A stretch of DNA of 64,000 nucleotides from Climacium dendroides (lineage: Eukaryota > Streptophyta > Bryopsida > Hypnales > Climaciaceae). Of this stretch, positions 48,701-61,089 are shown in pieces (the stretch's first letter is position 1; every line of letters begins with the position of its first letter). The position numbers and the translations under genes are program-made. The DNA lies in NCBI GenBank assembly GCA_950106755.1, contig OX467092.1:8370001-8434000 (forward strand), written 5' to 3'. The notes beneath the pieces are model-generated. The model saw only the letters and a program-made list of their open reading frames with translations, had not been told where the DNA came from and searched no databases.

Positions 48701-50822
48701 GGTAAAAAAAATAAAGTCCATTCCATATGAATGGATTAGGCTCCAAAAAAATCCTCTATTTCAACAATAAATATAAATTTATATATAGTATATACATATA
48801 CAATGCGACATCGTGACATGTGTTGCCTTGATTGTTGTCAAATGATATATTTGTGATATTGGTGCGGTTTAAGAATATTGATCTTGATGCCTTTGAAATA
48901 ATCAGTTGTTACATTTTCTTGTAAACTCCATTGGAATTGGCTCATTAATGTTTTTTTGTCCCAGTTGATATCACAAGCAAGTTGTTGAAATTCAAATGCA
49001 TATAATGAAGTTAAACGTGATCCTTGTTGTAAAGTACAAATCTTGGTTGCTACCAGCAATTCTTATCATGCTTTCCAAATGCTTCAGCAAAAACTCCTAA
49101 AAATGTCTTGAAATTGCTTAAAACATAAGACCTAACTTTAAATAATGGCATAAATAAAGACATGGCTTGTCTAGTGAACAAAGTTCAAATCAAGCCTACT
49201 TGTGACTTATTTGTAGGGTATCGTAGAGGTTGAAGAGCAATGATGAGTTGGACTTGATTTACGAATCCTCAAAACTCTAAGTAGAAACCATCGAATTTCT
49301 CAAGAAGACTAATCCTTTGTCCTTTCACTATTGACAAACTCAAATGGAAACCTTGAATAGACAATATTGTTCTTGAATTGAGGCGGCAAGTATAGATTAA
49401 GGTGCATCGACTGCTCATTGATTCATATCAACTTTAGCAGCAAAGTCTTCAAGAATATTTATCCTTATAAACAAAGATTCAATGGCCTTCAATATGCAGT
49501 CTAATTTAATTTTTGTTGTATTCACTTCTTAACATCTAAATTCACTCAGCAAAAAATACTCGTTCAATTGACAAAACCAATTTAAAGATGGGCAATCCAC
49601 AATCTTTAAATGCTAAAATCGTTTTCAAGAAAGGTGGTGAATCTCTCACAATTTCTTTTAAAAATTGTCAAAAAAAAAAAAAAAAAGTTTAGAAGAAGGG
49701 AATCCACAACCTTTAAGTACTTGGTACTTTCAAGAAGAGGGGTAATCCGCACTCAACCAAGAAAACCAAGCTATAATATTAGTTTTATCCTTGGTTTCGT
49801 TAGTAACTAGTATGGCAAAATTTAAATTGAGCTGACACACTATTCGTTCACTCAAAAATTCAAAATTCAATTTTGCAAAGCAAAACTTGAAGGTCAATTT
49901 TGATAAACAGTAACGAATGCAAATGAAACAAAACAAGACAAATTTTTGACATCAAGATTGTTATTAAAATCAAGAGAAATACAAGGCTGGAGCTTAGATC
50001 AAGAAACTAACACTCAAAAGATGTGTTGTCGAAATTAAAGATTACCTAAGCCTCAACTTTTATATATACTATTAACTAAAAAAAATTCTTTTAGAAGCTT
50101 CTGCTATTTGACTTGCTTTTTAAAAAGCTTCTTTTAGCTTGGACCTTCTTGAAGAAGCTTTTAAGTGGTTCTCCTATTTAGGAAGTTTCTCAAGAGGTTT
50201 TACATTCTGCTTGAACATCCTTCTAGAACCTTCTTTAGTTTGAGAAGCTTCTCAAGAAACTTTCTTTTAACTCTAGCTTCTTGAAGAAGGTTCTGAACTA
50301 TGTCTGTGACAAGTACAAAGAAGGTTGAAGGATTTTTGTTCTCATGTTGAAAAATAGATTTAAGAAGAATATCTTAATCTTTTGACATTTTTTCCCTTGC
50401 AAATAAATGTCATAAATTTTTTTCGTAAAGATTTTGTTAGTCCATTCTCGATCTATAGGCAAATCAATTTCCAACCATAGGTTACTGACAAAATTGATAT
50501 AGGTGAACATTGTGGATTTCAATATATATGCTTTGATCATTTTATGCTTTCAAAACACACCTCCCAAACATTTCTACTACTCATGTTGATTGTGTCATAC
50601 ATGAGTTGGCACCTACAATAGAGCTAATAAAAAATGGAAGAATCTAAGTTGTAAGAATAGATTGACAATAAAAAAATGAATCAATTCCTTTCCATGTTTA
50701 TAAATCCCTTGTTTCAAACATGGTATCCCACTTAATAATGGTCTCCTATGCCTTGAACAAGATAAGGTAACTCTGCCTATGACAGTCCAAATGGGAGTCA
50801 TCTCATCACAGGCAAAATTGTA
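45784..50822. other. AT-rich intergenic with possible coding remnants
   Basis: No complete gene is supported. Two plus-strand frames look slightly coding-like: 46033-46329 (98 codons, contains ARTIKKLHKYLKGDVGNSMR) and 47148-47375 (75 codons, contains GGLSNLAKRSKKDKGPNW). Neither has a recognised domain; they may be fragments of a decayed transposon or gene. The rest is AT-rich, with (A)n at about 49671-49686 and a GAAGCTT-rich stretch at 50,090-50,290. Confidence 0.35.
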
Positions 50823-51100
50823 TTAAGGTAGGTACACCCAAATGTGCCACTGACCTTAAAGCGCCATCTATACTGCATGTACATCTCCAAAATCAGTTCT
50901 GTACCTATGTGGAAGAAACGCTTTCAGAACCAAACTTTGTTCCTTAATAACTTTTGCATACAGTATCCAAATGCCACGTTCTCTGGTGCATTGGAACCTC
51001 CTTTCACTTGCCAGCAAGAACATATGAAAATTTGACTAGTCTAACAATAGAAAATAGGCTCAGTAGCCGAAAGTGGCGGTTTTGGGTGTACCTACCTTAA
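50823..51100. mobile_element. Family D MITE, 278 bp
   Basis: The left end TTAAGGTAGGTACACCCAAA (50823-50842) and the right end at 51081-51100 are perfect inverses over 20 bp. A second, right-truncated copy lies at 54892-55140. The TAAGGTAGG start is shared with family B. It is non-coding. Confidence 0.75.
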
Positions 51101-51168
51101 TGGTGTACATTCCAGTTTTTAAATTGTGCATCAGTAAAAAAAATTGGTGCTGCGATGGGTTGGTTGGC

Positions 51169-51340
51169 ATTTGGACTGTCATAGGCTGGTGTACTTACCA
51201 CTTGCATTCACGGGTTGGAGCCCAAGTTTTTTTTGGTGTAAAAAGGACCCAAGTATTTGGACTGTCATAGTCTGGTGTACTTACCACTTGCATTCATGGG
51301 TTGGAGCCCAAGTTTTTTTGGTGTAAAAAGGACCCAAGTT
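51169..51340. repeat. Tandem duplication, 86-bp unit, two copies
   Basis: Units 51169-51254 and 51255-51340 share 'tttggactgtcatag', 'ctggtgtacttaccacttgc' and 'gtaaaaaggacccaag' and are nearly identical. They lie directly beyond the family D element. Confidence 0.8.
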
Positions 51341-52069
51341 AGTTAAAACCCACTATTCATGCTCCACAGTGTATCCCAGACATGTGAAACATGAAATAAA
51401 ATAAAACAAACAACCATCTGTGGCAGTGCTGTTTCATGATGCATCCACAAGACTTTCATTGACTGCACTAACTTACTGCCAGAAGGAGTGCCGCACATGA
51501 TCCAAGAAAAGAGCATCCTCCTGTTCTCAATTCTCAATTTGTCTAATATCCAGATGCAGCTAGTTTACTGTAGTCTCCACTACTGACATTCCAGATAGCA
51601 TCAAGTGCTAACAGAAGCCATGAAGCATGGAACACATGCCAACCACTTTTTTTTTCCAGTTTCTCTACTGTAGTTGTTGTGTTCCATTTTTTTAAGAAGT
51701 GCCAAAGTGGCAATATTTAATAGTTGTTATGTTGTACGCGAAGGTCTGATTTGATTCGGGCACCTGAGTGTGGAAATTGAATTTCTACATTAGATTCTCA
51801 GGGGTCCATGTCACCTCAGACCATTCACAAGATGACATGTGTCACATTTTTTCAAAAATGACTTCATTTCTACGAGAATGGAACCTGTTGCAATGCAACG
51901 GCAATGCAATACAACAAGGGCGCAATGAAAAAATAGGATAAAAAAAATGGGATAAGAAAAGTGGGATGAAAGTGTAACTGTTTTTGTAATATTGAATCGT
52001 GATAGGAGTTGTGACCATTTGTACTTAATATAATAGATTAGAATTCGACCTTTGTGTAGGATAGAGGTG

Positions 52070-52290
52070 TTCTAAATTTCAACATTCATCTACATATTGC
52101 ATAGAAAATTATCACATTAGCAGATACTCCCTTTGTTCCAAAATATATCTATAGTTTTTAGTGGGAACAAGTGTGAGATACTGTGAATTTATTTTGAGAT
52201 AGAGGGAGTATCATATATCTGTAATTTTGTTTTCATCCACAATCTAGCCATTTCATCCAAGATTTTTTTTTTAAATTTGAAAATTTATGG
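52070..52290. repeat. Dispersed repeat (family G), copy carrying a Stowaway insertion
   Basis: Both flanks match 25020-25140, and the match is broken only by 52127-52208. A further partial copy of the left flank ('atgaatgttgaaattt', inverted) occurs near 58,580-58,600. Confidence 0.65.
52127..52208. mobile_element. Stowaway-type MITE, 82 bp
   Basis: It begins CTCCCTTTGTTCCAAAATAT and ends ATTTTGAGATAGAGGGAG, matching the known Stowaway terminal consensus CTCCCTCCGTTCC. TA flanks both ends (52125-52126 and 52209-52210). The paralogue at 25020-25140 lacks it. Confidence 0.8.
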
Positions 52291-54890
52291 CAATTTTTCA
52301 TCTTTTCAAATCTATTTGTGTTCCAAGGGACATGGTGTAAATGGCCTCCAAATCACCAATAAAAAATCCATTGATGCCATCCCATGAATATCAATTTTTT
52401 CTAAAATTCGAATCTAGGATTGGAGGAGTTTTTAAAGTTTCACTAGCAATAATCTTTCATTTTTCAAGGTTGCTTTAAAGTACATTTAGAGGTTGGGCTA
52501 CTATGGTGGAATGAATTTTTTATTCAAAAAAGACACAATTTCATATAGTCCAAGCTCGCTAAATTGGGTATACTAGAGGCCAATGTCAATTTCCAAATTA
52601 TTTTTTTTATAAAATATTATTATTTTTCAACCAATTAGATCTATTGGATTTTGTGCAATTGGCCTCAAGGGAAATTGGCCCAGCCTCTAAGTGTAAAGTG
52701 GCTATGGAAAAAAGAAAGAAAAGGGCTAAATTTTTTTAGGTTTTATTGAATTAGCCTTGCTTCTTGGCCTCAAGGCCTTTACATATGGGAAAATTGACCT
52801 TCATTATTCTAATGATTGAGTAGTTGAAGTCGGCCTTTGATCCAAAAGGGTTTGAAATTTTGTACAATCACCATTGAGGGAATTGGTCCGTTTTATAAGT
52901 ATAAAGTGGCCCTCATGTTCTACTTTTTTCCATGTAATTTCTTTAGTATTTATCTTTACTTGTCTTACAACAAGAGACATTTTATATAGGGTATTTTGAC
53001 TATTTTCCTTGTGCCTTCAATAATGTCCATTACTGACTTCCTATAAACCCTTAGTTAGATAAAAAAATGACTAAAAAAATGAATGTCACTTAAAAAAATA
53101 TCATATAAGAGGTTAATCTATTACATAAAATGATGTATCACAAATGATACATTCCATAGAAAAAATATAAATATTGTAAGCAACACTAATTGTGAATAGA
53201 ATTACTACTTTTAAAATTTTAACAAATTATTGTACTTTACATTCAACCCTCTTCCACCAAACGCAATATCTAATGAAATTGGCTAACATTTGATATGACT
53301 TGTACAACAAAAGAACTCGAGGCTTTCCAAGAGGCCTTGTTTCTATGATATTCACATAGATTGTTAAAGTAGTCAAATTTGTAGTATGATGTATATTGGA
53401 TGCATTGGTACAAGACATTTGAACACTTGATTGTTAGAGAGATTTTCATCAAGATCAATATATAATGTATTATTGAATAGCTTTTAATGTAAAGTATTGT
53501 AATGAATGTCATTAATGCAGTTACTGCATTTTTTGAGGACATTGTATTTATGTGATTCAAAAATTTGAAGACATACAAAACCTTCAAAATATTTTACTAT
53601 GAATATGAGAATAATAGGAACAACTTGAAGAGCAGCATTAGGAATGTAAAGAATGAAGAACAAAGAGATAGCCCTTTTCTAGACCCTAAAAGTGTTTTCT
53701 AATGCACATGGTGCATTCTTTGACAATAGAATAAAGTGGGTTGGAAACTTGGAAAAACTTCCAATGGGGGAGTTCTACTGAAGTAAACCAGCCTATTGTG
53801 GTCAGAATGAGGAGTTTGACATCATCTTGTTGCTGAAATTTTTCAATTTTTTTCCCACAGTACTACAAGTGTGAGAAACAACAAGTGCAATTGAAATTAA
53901 ATTTTTTTCCACAAAGTATGAATTCCCTAGGAATTTCTGAAGTGTTCAGTCCAAAAGAGTCTGTAGACTATCTTAAAACCTACAATATCTGAATCTATAA
54001 TGCTCATCTCACTACCTAATGCAGTCAAAATATTTTCTATTATGGAAGGCCATAAAAATCAATTTTTACAATGAACTTCACACTGAAAAATCAGAAGTTC
54101 CTAATGAGGTCAATTTTCACTCCATTGCTCTCATGTAAGACATACATTGTGACCCACATCTCACATACTGAAAAAAATCCACAATGGGTCATTTCCTAGG
54201 CGACCGCAAAGGGTCATTTGATCACAATGGGATGTTTTACCTTATTTTGTTTGTTGATTTTTTGGTTTGAGCACTTTTTTTTGTTTCTTTGTGGATGATA
54301 TATTTTTTTGTTTTTAAATAGAACAAAACTATTTTCTTTTAATCATCATGGAGTGGAATGACTGGAATTCCCTGTAGGGTGAATGTGTGACAAGTGTACC
54401 ACATTCAATGATAGCGTGACAAGTATGTAGGATATTTTACAATTCCGTTTCCCAAGAAGACTGTATACTGTATAGTATATTGAGGTTTGAGTGTACTTGG
54501 AAGATACTCATAAAACCAAAAAATGTATTATATGATTTGAAGATTTTGCAACCCATATTATATGGACTGGTGGTGGTGTGTGTTCAAACTTTGAACCTCC
54601 TTCTGCTCACAGCCAATTTGCACTTTTTTTTAGGTACTGGCATATCGCTTAAAAGATCTAAAATGATTAGTATTTTGCAGCAATATATTGCAGTATTTTA
54701 CAGTATTTTTCTATTGCCAGGATTGAAGCACCTTTGGTTTTTTTCCTCACTGCTTTAAGCTTAACTTACATGCAGGAATCTCATGTATGAAAAATCCTAC
54801 AAGTTTGAATCATGGCTGGACTCTTCCAAGGAGCAGCATGAGACTCTCATGTGGTGAACAATTAATAGCTTAGTGACAGTTTCGTTGGCA
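52291..54890. other. AT-rich intergenic, nothing recognised
   Basis: No gene or defined repeat is supported. Open frames here are short, AT-rich and without domain or splice context. Confidence 0.5.
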
Positions 54891-54891
54891 T

Positions 54892-55140
54892 GTAAGGTAG
54901 GTACCCAAAAAATGTGGCACTGACTTAAAATCGGCATTGCTCTGTGCTGTACATTTCCAAAATCAATGTGTACCAACATGGAAGAAAAGACTACAGAACC
55001 TCTATCACAATAAACTTTGATCCTTCATAACTTTTGTATATGGTATCCAAATTTAGTGTACTTTGGTGTGTTGGAACCTCCTTTCACTTGTCAACAAGAA
55101 AATCAATGACAATTTGACCAATGTGATAATAGTAACTAAG
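54892..55140. repeat. Family D MITE, right-truncated copy
   Basis: It starts 'taaggtaggtacccaaaaa' and follows the 50823 copy through 'tgttggaacctcctttcact' and 'aatttgacca'. The right inverted end is missing. Confidence 0.6.
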
Positions 55141-55224
55141 TACAGTAACATGAAGTCATGGCTTGGGGGAAGGGGTCCACCTTATCTCTTCTTCATTTGT
55201 AAGGAGCCAACATCACTCCAAGTA

Positions 55225-55387
55225 AGTTAATCCTAGAAGGATGCTATAAATACTAAATGTTCGATGGATGATAAAGTTTTTTTTTGTGTAGGATAAAAGT
55301 ATTGATGTTCATCCTTGAAATTTTGTGTAAAAAAGGGAGGTCTTACATAATAATTTGACTTTCAATGAATACTTATGGATTTTTTAA
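55225..55387. repeat. Dispersed repeat (family E), copy 4
   Basis: Shares 'tgttcatccttgaaattttg', 'gggaggtcttaca' and 'ctttcaatgaatactta' with the other copies. It abuts the inverted family A copy that follows. Confidence 0.5.
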
Positions 55388-56293
55388 AAATTCTTTAAGG
55401 ACCTTCTATTTCCTCAAAGGACAATTTGGGTCTGGGTAGGTTCCTATTGTCTTAATTTGTTGTGAATGTTTTTGAAACTTTTTGAAGATGTATGGTTTTG
55501 CGAGAGCTTTGTGGATATATGATTTTTATTTCAATTGGTGCTTGGAAAAAAAGTTATGGCACAATAAGCAAAAAATTGAGGTCAACAAGAAAAAGAATCA
55601 CAAAAAGTCAAAATATATATTTTTAAAATTTTCTTAAAATTTAATATTTTTGTTTACATTTGAAGCTTTGATTCATTCTATTTGGACTAGTGATGAGAAA
55701 GTTATGGGCAATCTAAGTTTTTTGGGTAATCTAAGCATCTTCTTGAAAAAATAACTTATAAGCTTCATTTGTGAATGCATTTTTTATATTTTTTCAAAAA
55801 ACATTATCAGACAAGGATTAGGTTTGTTTTTTTAGAACAATCTCACCATTGGAATTATTGTACTTCAATTCCATCTTAGAGCTATTAACGATTTAATTTT
55901 TCCTTCAATCTTCAACCTATTTCTACTTAACAATTTTTTAATGAGTAAAAGTTGAATTTCATTCCTCAAATTCTCAACGCAACTATTTAACATAAAAATC
56001 AAAATCAAAATCAATAGTACAAAAAATTTCATATAAAAAGATTCAAAGCCAAAAAATCTAGTCAAACAAGTTGTAAAAAACTTGTTTTCTTCACTTTTGA
56101 TGCAAATATCTTGCAATCTATGTGGTCAAAGTTTTTGAAATTTCTTCCATACATTTTTATACTATTCTAGTATAAGATCCTATAGTTAGATATTTCAAAA
56201 AAGAAGTTTTAAAAGTTTCTTACTCTTTTGCAAAAGAAATGATAGTTTTGAGTTTTTTTTGGTGAAAAAAAGGGTCGATCTTTTAGGGGTAAG
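55388..56293 (-). repeat. Family A element, inverted copy
   Basis: The interior runs in reverse order relative to the complete copy ('gggtaggttcctattgtctt', 'gatgagaaagttatgggcaa', 'aagatcctatagttagat'). It ends 'cgatcttttaggggtaa'. The terminal TTAA is lost on the right; the left end reads 'ctttaaggacc'. Confidence 0.6.
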
Positions 56294-58805
56294 CAAATGA
56301 TGCACGTAGTACCCCAAAAGTTGATTTTTGCTTGGTGACCAGCTCAACCTTCTAAGGTTAAGAGCAACTGGCCACCACATACAAAAACTTGAGATGTGAA
56401 TCACAAGGTTAGTGTAGCATGCTTTGGTCAACAACACATGTATGCTGTACAGAGTTGACCTAATCCCAGAAGAAACAAAACAAACAGAACCAATCAAAGC
56501 CATGCCACAATTCAGCCACACTGAAGTTGCCACACTCCATCAAACTTTTTTATTCTTGCCGATCTTGGGATGGAAATTAAATTTCATCTTCTTCCAACTT
56601 AAAACAGCTTGGGTGGGGATAAAACAATTCAGTCACCCATAACTGATCAATTAAGTGATTTTGCTCATGATGAAGAGCAGTATAAGCTGATGCAAAGTTT
56701 TCCCAAGTGGAAATATAGAAATCATAGGGACTACAATTTTCCAGTGATTTTATTCTTAGAATTGAAATTACTATGAATTTTGGAAGCCAAAAGTTGGTCC
56801 GAACCCATAACCAAGATCTAAAGTGTTCCATAACTGCTCATTTAGAGATTGCTTTGGCACTCATAACCAAAGACATGTATTATGACACTAATACTTGGAA
56901 CATGGTTGGAAACCAAAAATTGATGGTAGGAAATCAGTTCCAACCTTTGTTGAATTTCATGTACACAATAGATTGTCATTAGTTGGTAACGGGTGGCTCA
57001 ACCTTACAAGAAGTTCAATTTGTCCTTGTAATTTTAGCTAGCTTTTTGAGTAAGATAGAAATTCAAACTTTCTCAATGTAGTCAATGCAAAGCTTCCTCC
57101 CCCCTTTGGGAAAAGCCAAGGGACATTGCTTTTTTCATTCCCAATCGAGGGCACCCACAAAAAGCCCCCAATTCTATAAACACTGCTTCTTTCTTTTCTC
57201 TACTCTATCATGAAATTAATAAGACAGAGAGGTACAGGTATCAGAAGTAGCACTTGATGGCAATGTAAGCTTATGTCCTGTATAACAGAACTACTTAACC
57301 ACACACCATTCACGTGGCCTTTGCTGCAATTCTTCAAGGGGCGAAGCAGTGTTCGGGAAGTTTTTTGATTTTTACCGGCAATTTTCCTTCAATTCCCAAA
57401 TTGAACCATTTTCTCAAGTACATAGTCCAGTTATTTTCTTTATTTTTCATTCAAAATATAATTTTTTTGGATTTTTGCATTGGTCTTTTGCCGATGCTTT
57501 TGAATCGCAACCTGGCTTTTCCCAATTCCACCGGCTAACTTTGAACTAGTCATTGGTTCTTCCCAGACATTGGGGTGAAGAAAGAGACGCACAATGCAAC
57601 CAAAATGACACAATCACTAACATTGCAAAGTCCTGCTGAGATCATGAAGAAGAATGATGGCAAGCCCACGCATGAATCACTCTTCTTCATGATCCCAAAA
57701 TGATAACGAAGAAGAGTCCCAAAATAGGACATGGTTTTATGAAATCTACTAATTCAACTTTGACCTCTTATAACCTTTGTACTCCCTCAATCCCAATGAA
57801 AACCTCCAAATTGGTTTAGGGTTTGTACCACTAAAAAGGTTCCATTTATAAAATTTGGTTGTTGATTGTTGAATAAGTGATGTGAAGTGGAAGGCGGGAT
57901 GGATACATATGTGATTTCAATTCTAAATCCCTTACTCAATGATCAAAATCAATAAATGGAGTAGTTTAGTAGCACAAAATCTTAATCGGTTTGGAGTTTT
58001 TTAGTATATTATAATCAAGTATTGTTCTTGGATTTTTCCCAAATTTATTACAAAATTGTCTTTATGTGATTAAAATTTGTTAGCTTTCCGACACTCAATA
58101 GTGTTTCTTAGAGAAATTTGCTCAATTCAAGGTGATCCTACTGCAACCCCATTAATAATCCCATCATTTCGTGATTGTTCTCACAAGTGGTCCCAACCAA
58201 TGTGATTTTGTAGATGTAGTTGAAGTTGCCAAAAAACTTTCTAGATAAGCAAAAGAAATCAAAATTAACTTCTAAATGCTTGAACTGGAGATTGCTTTTG
58301 AAAAATCATTATAAATAATTAAAGATCTTTTCAAATATGTATATCATTGATTCATGTAGAAGTGTAAGAAAGAGAGTGAACTTCAATCTATGTTTCCATG
58401 TATAATCACCACAATTTTTTATTGGTCATAATAGTACTAGATTGCACTAGAAAATAATTAAATGGCTAGAAAATGGTGACAAACCATGAATTTTTTGCCA
58501 AAAAAATTCAAATTAAGAAAACTTTAGATGAAATTGCCAAATTAAAAATGAAAATGTAGTTATAAATATGTGATATGTGGATGAATGTTGAAATTTGGAG
58601 TACTATTACAACATTTTATATTGCCACTTTGGTACATAGTAATTCATAAGAAATGAAAAGAAATGCCCTAATGAACACCTTGTCTTTCACATTTTTTGTA
58701 GCCCAAATTTTACTAAATTAAGCCACACTTGCATCCCTCCTTTGACTTATAGGTTCAATAATAAAAATGTGCTTATTGGTCCAAAAATTGAATTATATTT
58801 AAGTA
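56294..58805. other. Intergenic, nothing recognised
   Basis: No gene is supported. 57,300-57,545 is somewhat less AT-rich and open in two plus-strand frames, but no domain was recognised. A roughly 23-bp motif on 'aattactatgaattttgga' (56767) recurs inverted near 4727. Confidence 0.45.
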
Positions 58806-58807
58806 AG

Positions 58808-59040
58808 TATATATCACCAAGGCAATGGTCTACAAGTGTCTAATGGATGATAGAGAATCCTTTTATGTAAGACCGAAATGCACATGTTTTTCCTTGAAAT
58901 TTCGCGTTTAAAGGAGAGGCTTTATATAATAGTTCAACTTCCAATGAGCGCTCTTAATTTTTTTATGCAAATGATTCATATTGTACCAGAAATGTTGATT
59001 TTTGCAGCACTTGATCAACTTGCTGTTCTAGGGTTAATGA
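58808..59040. repeat. Dispersed repeat (family E), copy 5
   Basis: Shares 'ctaatggatgatagagaatc', 'catgtttttccttgaaattt' and 'caacttccaatgagcgctc' with the copies near 13.8, 20.4, 20.6 and 55.2 kb. Confidence 0.5.
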
Positions 59041-60293
59041 TTAGAGCATTTGCACTAATGTTCCAAATAAGTGACCTCAACGACTCTTTGAATGCCTACA
59101 TAAAGAAAATCTTCCACCATGCCTTGGCAAGAAGTAAAATTTGAGTTGGTTTCATAAAACCAAGCCATGACCAATATTCAAGGGCCCAATGTAATAACTC
59201 CAAAGCATAAATTGGGTGTATCTTGATTGTTATGAGAGATTGATTCCTTGTTTTAACCCTTGAGCGCCCCAGCGCCCCAAATGTGGCCTCCTACTATGAG
59301 ACATTTGACCATCATAATGTCCTAGGTTGTATGGTGAAAACTTCCACAAATTTCTCCAAAGATGCCCTCCCTACCTCTCTTCCAATAAACGGTCATGTCT
59401 CTTGGATCTTATTTTTTAATCGGTGGGGTCTACTTGAATGGCAATTTGTAGCTTGTTTTTGGAATTTGCGTTGGGCACTCCCCGGTTAAAGCATTGTGAG
59501 CTACGGGAGGTGCCACATAATTGTCTAGGCTTGGGAGTGTAGGCAAGGGTTGGGGCTTGCTGTGTTGTTTTATATAAGGACTAAAATCAGAATTTGAGGG
59601 AACCTTCTACGTCATTTAATGAAGGCCCCTTTTCTTGAGTATCGGTGGGGATGCTCTTACCGCCTTGCATTTCATGCGTTATTCTCACATTTTCTGTACT
59701 GTAGCTCCTGTGGCGACTTTTACTTTAGCAGCGATTTTGCTGAATTTAGCCACAACTGTCCCCCTCCGCTGACTTCCGCCCTGCTGTCAATCCCCAGTCC
59801 CCAGTTGCTAAATCTGGAATCTGGACTTCCACAGTTCCACGCCCGTCCTTCTCCCGCTCTCTCTCCCGCCTTCCTTCGCTCCTTTCGTTGGGTTCACTAG
59901 CCGATGATGGATGTGCCCATGCCGCAGCAATGGCAGCATCCATGGAGCTCGCATTTCGGGGACACCAGCTTGGAAGCCTGAAAAATCCCCGAAGAAGGCC
60001 CCGAAGAAAGCCATCCCTGATTCCCGGGAGCCAAAACACCCCTGCCAAACTACCCCTCGAAATTCACGTGCTTGCAGCCTTTGTTCATCCAGCGCGGGCT
60101 GCTTGATGACATTTGATGAGAGTGCATCCTCCTATTATCGGGGGATCGCTAGTTTTGGGCGAAGAGAGACGTTGTAGAAACGCTCAGGACGATGCTCTTG
60201 CTGGGCTCGCTGGGTGAAAATCAGGCGAGAGCCTGTCCTCACGAAGGGTCGTGAGAAGCTCCAGGTGGTTGCAGATCTGTGGGGTGTTCGAAC
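59041..60293 (+). other. Upstream flank and probable non-coding first exon of the MEB-like gene
   Basis: From about 59,600 the DNA becomes much less AT-rich, as near a promoter. A donor CGAAC|GTAAGCAC after 60293 pairs with the acceptor 'acctttttag' before 60958, so a leader exon ending at 60293 is likely. Frames on either strand at 59,620-60,170 overlap one another and lack known domains; they are not called as genes. Confidence 0.4.
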
Positions 60294-60957
60294 GTAAGCA
60301 CATTCTGATTCGGGGGGACCAGTGTTGGTGAGGTCGATCGGGGTTGTGGAGGTGAGAGTTTCTTGGGGTGGGGAGGGAAGTATGGAAGTGAGGAGTGTTA
60401 GTGAGCTCTCAAGTTTTTGATTGTGGTGAAAGCTTTGGAGTACGGAATGGCGAAGTGATCTGTAGGAGTGGGCTTTAGAATTTTCGTTGTAATTGTGGAG
60501 GTGAGAGATTGTGTGTGTGTGTGTGTGGAGAGAGAGAGAGAGAGCGCATCGAAGTGACGAGTGTTAGCAAGCTCTCACAATCTGATTGTGGGTTTGAGGT
60601 GGGAGATTTGGAGTGGGGAATCGCGAAGTGATCTGTGATATCGAGGTTTTGAATTTTGGTTGTGGTTGTTGAAGTGAGAGATTGTGGGGAGTATTGAAGT
60701 GACGAGTATTGAAGTGATGAGCATTAGTAAGCTCTCAAGTTTTTGATTGTGGTTGTTGAGGTGAAAGATTTGCGGTAGGGAATGGTGAAGTGATCTATAG
60801 CTGCGAAGTTTTGAATTTGGTTGTGGTTGTTGAGGTGAGAGGTTCGGGGGAGGAAGTAGATCTCTTGATGGGAGGTTTTCCTACATTGCGAAGGTCTGAT
60901 GTGGCAGTCGTGTTTTGGTTATCAATGTCGCTCTTGCTGGGTGGTAAACCTTTTTAG
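60294..60957 (+). other. Probable 5' UTR intron of the MEB-like gene
   Basis: It is bounded by GTAAGCAC (60294) and the T-rich acceptor tttttag (ends 60957), 132 bp before the start codon at 61090. It is T- and G-rich on the plus strand and largely filled by the tandem array described separately. Introns in the 5' leader are common in plant genes, but this one is inferred from sequence only. Confidence 0.45.
60393..60860. repeat. Tandem array, about 160-bp unit, plus GT/GA microsatellite
   Basis: Three diverged units begin at about 60393, 60559 and 60719 with 'gagtgttagyragctctca'. They share 'gaatsgcgaagtgatct', 'gttttgaattttggttg' and 'gttgttgaggtgagag'. A (GT)n(GA)n run at about 60511-60543 closes the first unit. 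The array lies inside the proposed 5' leader intron. Confidence 0.75.
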
Positions 60958-61089
60958 GGGTTTACGTTCTGTGACGAGGATTCTAGGACGGAGAGAAAGT
61001 GATCTAGCGAGTTTGCAGGAATCGACTGATGTGTGTAAGAATTTTGGTTTGTGATTGTGGATCCAGAGAGACATTCTATGTAGAAAGAA

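Noticed and set aside
59619..60177. Protein-coding genes upstream of the MEB-like exon
   Set aside because: Overlapping frames on both strands reflect local GC content. They lack domains, and the region is better explained as promoter and leader.
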